From Nocardiopsis sp. CC223A (GTDB lineage: Bacteria > Actinomycetota > Actinomycetes > Streptosporangiales > Streptosporangiaceae), in the NCBI RefSeq assembly GCF_030766825.1, contig NZ_JASFDV010000077.1, positions 1-32,938 on the forward strand: a DNA stretch of 32,938 nt, given 5' to 3'. The translations under genes were made by a program, and so were the position numbers. Below the pieces are notes generated by a model. The model was not told the origin of the DNA. It saw only the letters and a program-made list of their open reading frames with translations, and did not search any database. Below, in pieces: positions 30,176-32,938 of the stretch (its first letter is position 1; every line of letters starts with the position of its first letter).

Positions 30176-32938
30176 ATGCTGTTCGACCCCCAGAAGATGG
30201 GCGACTCGGCGCACACGTTCGTCAAGGTCGTGCTGGGGATCGACCTGCCCCGGGCCAGCGCGCCGGCCATGCGCGCCGCGTCGGAGATCTACGACCACCT
30301 CAACAAGCAGCTGACCGAAGACCTCTCCGACATCATGGACACGACGCGCAACCGCGTCAGGCGGAACTTCGGCGGGGCGGCCTCCGACTACTACAACCGT
30401 TCCCTGGCGGCGTTCACCAGCGGCGACAAGGACTACCTCGGCAACGCGGCGGACACGAGCCGCATGCTCTCGGCGGAACTGCGCAAGGCCGCGGCGAACG
30501 TCGACTACATGGTGGCGATGGTCTGGGTCCAGGTGGCCCAGCTCATCGCCGAGATCGCCTGGGCCATCGCGACGGCCAAGTTCACCTTCGGCGCGTCCCT
30601 GAAGTGGATCCCCATCTTCAAGGCGATCCGGAGCCTGGCCATCAGGCGGCTCCTCGCCTGGCTCCTCGTCACACTCCCCAGCCACCTGATCATCAGCCAG
30701 GTCTTCGCGAGCTTCGGGGCGCTGATCCAGCGCATCCAGATCGCCAACGGCGAACGGGACGGCTTCGACCACGACCTGCTGCGCGACGCGCACGTGGGGG
30801 CGGTGATCGAGGGGATCGTCTCCGCGGGCATCTCCGGAGGCCTGGGGGCGTTCGCGGGCGGTGGTTTCTCGAAGGTCTTCACCAGGAACATCGACGACCT
30901 GCGCGGCCTGCCGGACCCGCCGGGGATCAAGAACGGCCTGCCGGACCCCGTGCCCGTGCCCCCGGTGAAGAACGGCGTGCCCGACCCGGACCCCGTGCCC
31001 CCGGTCAGGAACGGGACACCCGATCCGCCCCCCGGCCCGCGCACGCTCAACGACGACCTCGCCGACCTCTTCACCCGCCACCGGGACGAGATGCTGGTCC
31101 CGTTCAACCCCAACTCCCCCACCGGGGCCCGGGCCTGGGACAACGCGGCCAACCAGAACGTGTTCCGCGCGGACGTGGCGGACGTGTTCCAGCGGGCCTT
31201 CGCCGAGCGCATCGGGAGCGACCAGGCCAGGCGGCTGGGCGACGACTACGCGAACACGCTGATCCGCTCCTGGGGCGACCCGGACCTGGGCTCCCGGCTC
31301 TCCAGGACGATCGGCGACCGGCTGCCCCCGCCCCTGCGCGATCACCTGTCCGACGTCCCGCAGAACCTCTCCGGTTCGCTGCACCGCAGTTCGCGGGGGT
31401 TCGTGCCGTACGTGCAGGACCTGGCCCTGGGAGCGGGGACCGGGGCCGCGGAGGGCGTCCTCAGCGAGGGCCTGGGCAGCCTGGCCAGCGGCCAGGGGTT
31501 CACCGTGACGCCCTGGTCCGCCACGTCCGGGTCGATCATGAACACGACCCACCAGCTCACCACCGACTCGGCGCTGGCGGGCATCGATGCCCTCAGCGGT
31601 CCGGGCGGCACCGTCCCGCCGCCCGTCCTGCCCGCGCCCCCGGTACCGGAGCGGCCCGCCCCGGGCACGGACGACCCGGCGGACCGGGAGACGCCGGCAC
31701 CGGGGCCCGCCGACGGCGGGAACGACGGCGGCGACGGGACGCCCCCGCCCTCCGGAAGGCCGAACGCACCCGAGGTCACCGTCACCCCGCCCGAGGTCTC
31801 CGTCCCGCCCCCGAAGGTCACCGTCACCCCGCCCGTCGCCGGCGGTGGGGACACCGGCGCGTCCGGAGACGGCACCGGGCCGGAGAACCGGGCACCGGTG
31901 CGCGGCGGCACGGGCGAGGACGGGACCCGGCCGGAGGCCGCGGACACGCGCCGCCCCGGCGACACCCCCGAACCGGCGTCCGGCAACCGCGGCACCCCCG
32001 GCGAGCGCACCCCGGAGATCCGCGACACGGACGGAGAGGACGGGACCCGGCCGGAGGCCGCGGACACGCGCCGCCCCGGCGACACCCCCGAACCGACGTC
32101 CGGGAACCGCGGCACCCCCGGCGAGCGCACCCCGGAGATCCGCGACACGGACGGAGAGGACGGGACCCGGTCCACCGTGCCGGTCCCCTCCGCCGAGCAG
32201 GACGGCGAGGGCTCCCCGCCGCCCCCGGCCGCCGTGGTGCCCCCGCCCCCGGTCGGCACGGGAGGCGACCGCGGCGGTGCCGCGGCACCGCAGGGCGCGC
32301 CGCCGCCCGGACGCACCGCGGGCGAGCAGGGGCAACAGACCCGCACCGAGGGGCAACAGCCCCCGGGCACCCGGCCCGGCCCTCTCCCGGAGGAGCCCGG
32401 CACCCCCCGGGACGGCTCCTCCGGCGAGGTCACCGTCGAGTCCTCCGCACGGCCCTCGCCCCCGGAGCCCGGGGGTGTGACCACGGAGAGCACGGTGCCC
32501 GCCCGCGTCCCGTCCGCCCCGGAGGCGGGAGGTCCGGGCGACCCCGCCCCCGCCGGGACCGACCGGCCGGGGGTGACCGCTCCGGCTCCCCCGGTGGCCG
32601 GCCCCCCGTCCCCCGGACAGGGCGGGAACACGCCCCCCTTGTCGTTCGAGGACTCGCTGAACCCCTCCGACGCCGACGACACCGCCTCCCTCGGCGACGG
32701 GGACTCGGATACCTCGGACACGCCGTCCCTGTTCGACGCCGACACGTCCGAGACATCGAGCGTGGACACCGAGTGGTCGGACACCGAGGACGCGGAACCG
32801 GGAGCGGCCGCCCCCGCCCCCCTGGCCCCGAAGGACCCGGCGACCACGCCCGACGCACCGGACACGGTGCCCGGGACCGGCGTCCCGGTCCTCCCCGTGG
32901 CCGAGGGCGGTCAGGGAGGGGGCCCCGCGGGGCGCGCC
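30176..32938 (+). CDS. Second giant CpnT-like type VII-type protein, C-terminus outside window
   Basis: ATG 30176 has GGAGAGGGGG five bases upstream. The frame runs 921 codons to the right edge without a stop. Residues 1-235 match the giant at 2771 closely in several blocks: AEIAWAIATAKFTFGASL, IQRIQI and VIEGIVSAGIS stand where the other has LEIAWAIATAKFTFGASL, IQRIQM and FVEGLLGAGLS. A Pro-rich linker with repeated VPPVKNGVPDP units follows. A second helical domain (about 288-475; LGDDYANTLIRSWG against LGREYAQTLLRTWN) is also shared. From 476 on it is disordered, Pro/Asp/Thr-rich, with a 40-residue duplication and a strongly acidic stretch near the edge. It is probably a second polymorphic toxin whose effector domain lies beyond the window. 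No cysteine is visible so far. Confidence 0.88.
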   Translation, partial: MLFDPQKMGDSAHTFVKVVLGIDLPRASAPAMRAASEIYDHLNKQLTEDLSDIMDTTRNRVRRNFGGAASDYYNRSLAAFTSGDKDYLGNAADTSRMLSAELRKAAANVDYMVAMVWVQVAQLIAEIAWAIATAKFTFGASLKWIPIFKAIRSLAIRRLLAWLLVTLPSHLIISQVFASFGALIQRIQIANGERDGFDHDLLRDAHVGAVIEGIVSAGISGGLGAFAGGGFSKVFTRNIDDLRGLPDPPGIKNGLPDPVPVPPVKNGVPDPDPVPPVRNGTPDPPPGPRTLNDDLADLFTRHRDEMLVPFNPNSPTGARAWDNAANQNVFRADVADVFQRAFAERIGSDQARRLGDDYANTLIRSWGDPDLGSRLSRTIGDRLPPPLRDHLSDVPQNLSGSLHRSSRGFVPYVQDLALGAGTGAAEGVLSEGLGSLASGQGFTVTPWSATSGSIMNTTHQLTTDSALAGIDALSGPGGTVPPPVLPAPPVPERPAPGTDDPADRETPAPGPADGGNDGGDGTPPPSGRPNAPEVTVTPPEVSVPPPKVTVTPPVAGGGDTGASGDGTGPENRAPVRGGTGEDGTRPEAADTRRPGDTPEPASGNRGTPGERTPEIRDTDGEDGTRPEAADTRRPGDTPEPTSGNRGTPGERTPEIRDTDGEDGTRSTVPVPSAEQDGEGSPPPPAAVVPPPPVGTGGDRGGAAAPQGAPPPGRTAGEQGQQTRTEGQQPPGTRPGPLPEEPGTPRDGSSGEVTVESSARPSPPEPGGVTTESTVPARVPSAPEAGGPGDPAPAGTDRPGVTAPAPPVAGPPSPGQGGNTPPLSFEDSLNPSDADDTASLGDGDSDTSDTPSLFDADTSETSSVDTEWSDTEDAEPGAAAPAPLAPKDPATTPDAPDTVPGTGVPVLPVAEGGQGGGPAGRA
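31921..32170 (+). repeat. 120-bp tandem duplication inside the second giant gene
   Basis: Bases 31921-32040 and 32041-32160 differ at only two positions, and a third copy begins (first ten bases) at 32161. The unit encodes 40 residues (GTRPEAADTRRPGDTPEP and onwards). The near identity points to a very recent duplication, and it keeps the frame. Confidence 0.95.

Overview
The window is about 33 kb of very GC-rich DNA with pervasive G/C third codon positions, frequent GTG starts and 4-bp GTGA/ATGA gene overlaps. It also carries a Streptomyces-type tad operon, a CpnT-like giant protein and a DUF574-type methyltransferase. This points to a filamentous actinomycete, perhaps Nocardiopsaceae or a relative; the genus is a guess.

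Layout. (1) 1-2003, minus strand: an acyltransferase-3 membrane protein cut by the left edge, then an S-adenosylmethionine methyltransferase. (2) 2771-15253, plus strand: a single 4,160-residue protein. It has a CpnT-like type VII secretion N-terminus, a very long mix of disordered and beta-rich segments, an internal ADP-ribosyltransferase (ART) domain with an R...SVS...ExE motif set, and C-terminal YwqK/MORN-like repeats. (3) 15440-16570: a NADAR-domain protein, a family known for removing ADP-ribose, with what looks like its own leaderless promoter. (4) 16.6-18.9 kb: a decayed stretch with an IS110 transposase remnant broken by a 14-bp triplication, a small two-helix membrane protein, a Nudix C-terminal fragment, an inverted-repeat pair and a 106/107-bp imperfect duplication. 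(5) 18936-19301: an orphan WXG100-like small protein. (6) 19396-29543, minus strand: a complete-looking tad pilus operon of 12 genes (lipoprotein, D-W-repeat secreted protein, CpaB, CpaE, CpaF, TadB, TadC, Flp-like pilin, two TadE, TadG-like, OmpA-domain membrane protein) behind one good sigma-70-type promoter. (7) 30176 to the right edge, plus strand: the first 921 residues of a second giant protein, homologous to the first over its N-terminal two domains.

How it fits together. The two giants and the WXG100-like protein look like type VII secretion substrates; no ESX core component (EccB/C/D/E, MycP) is in the window. The most interesting unit is the pair ADP-ribosyltransferase giant + NADAR protein, read here as a polymorphic toxin with an immunity protein that would work by reversing or binding the modification rather than by blocking the toxin. 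The tad operon between the two giants would build a surface filament; any functional link to the giants is speculation. The right-hand giant's effector domain lies outside the window.
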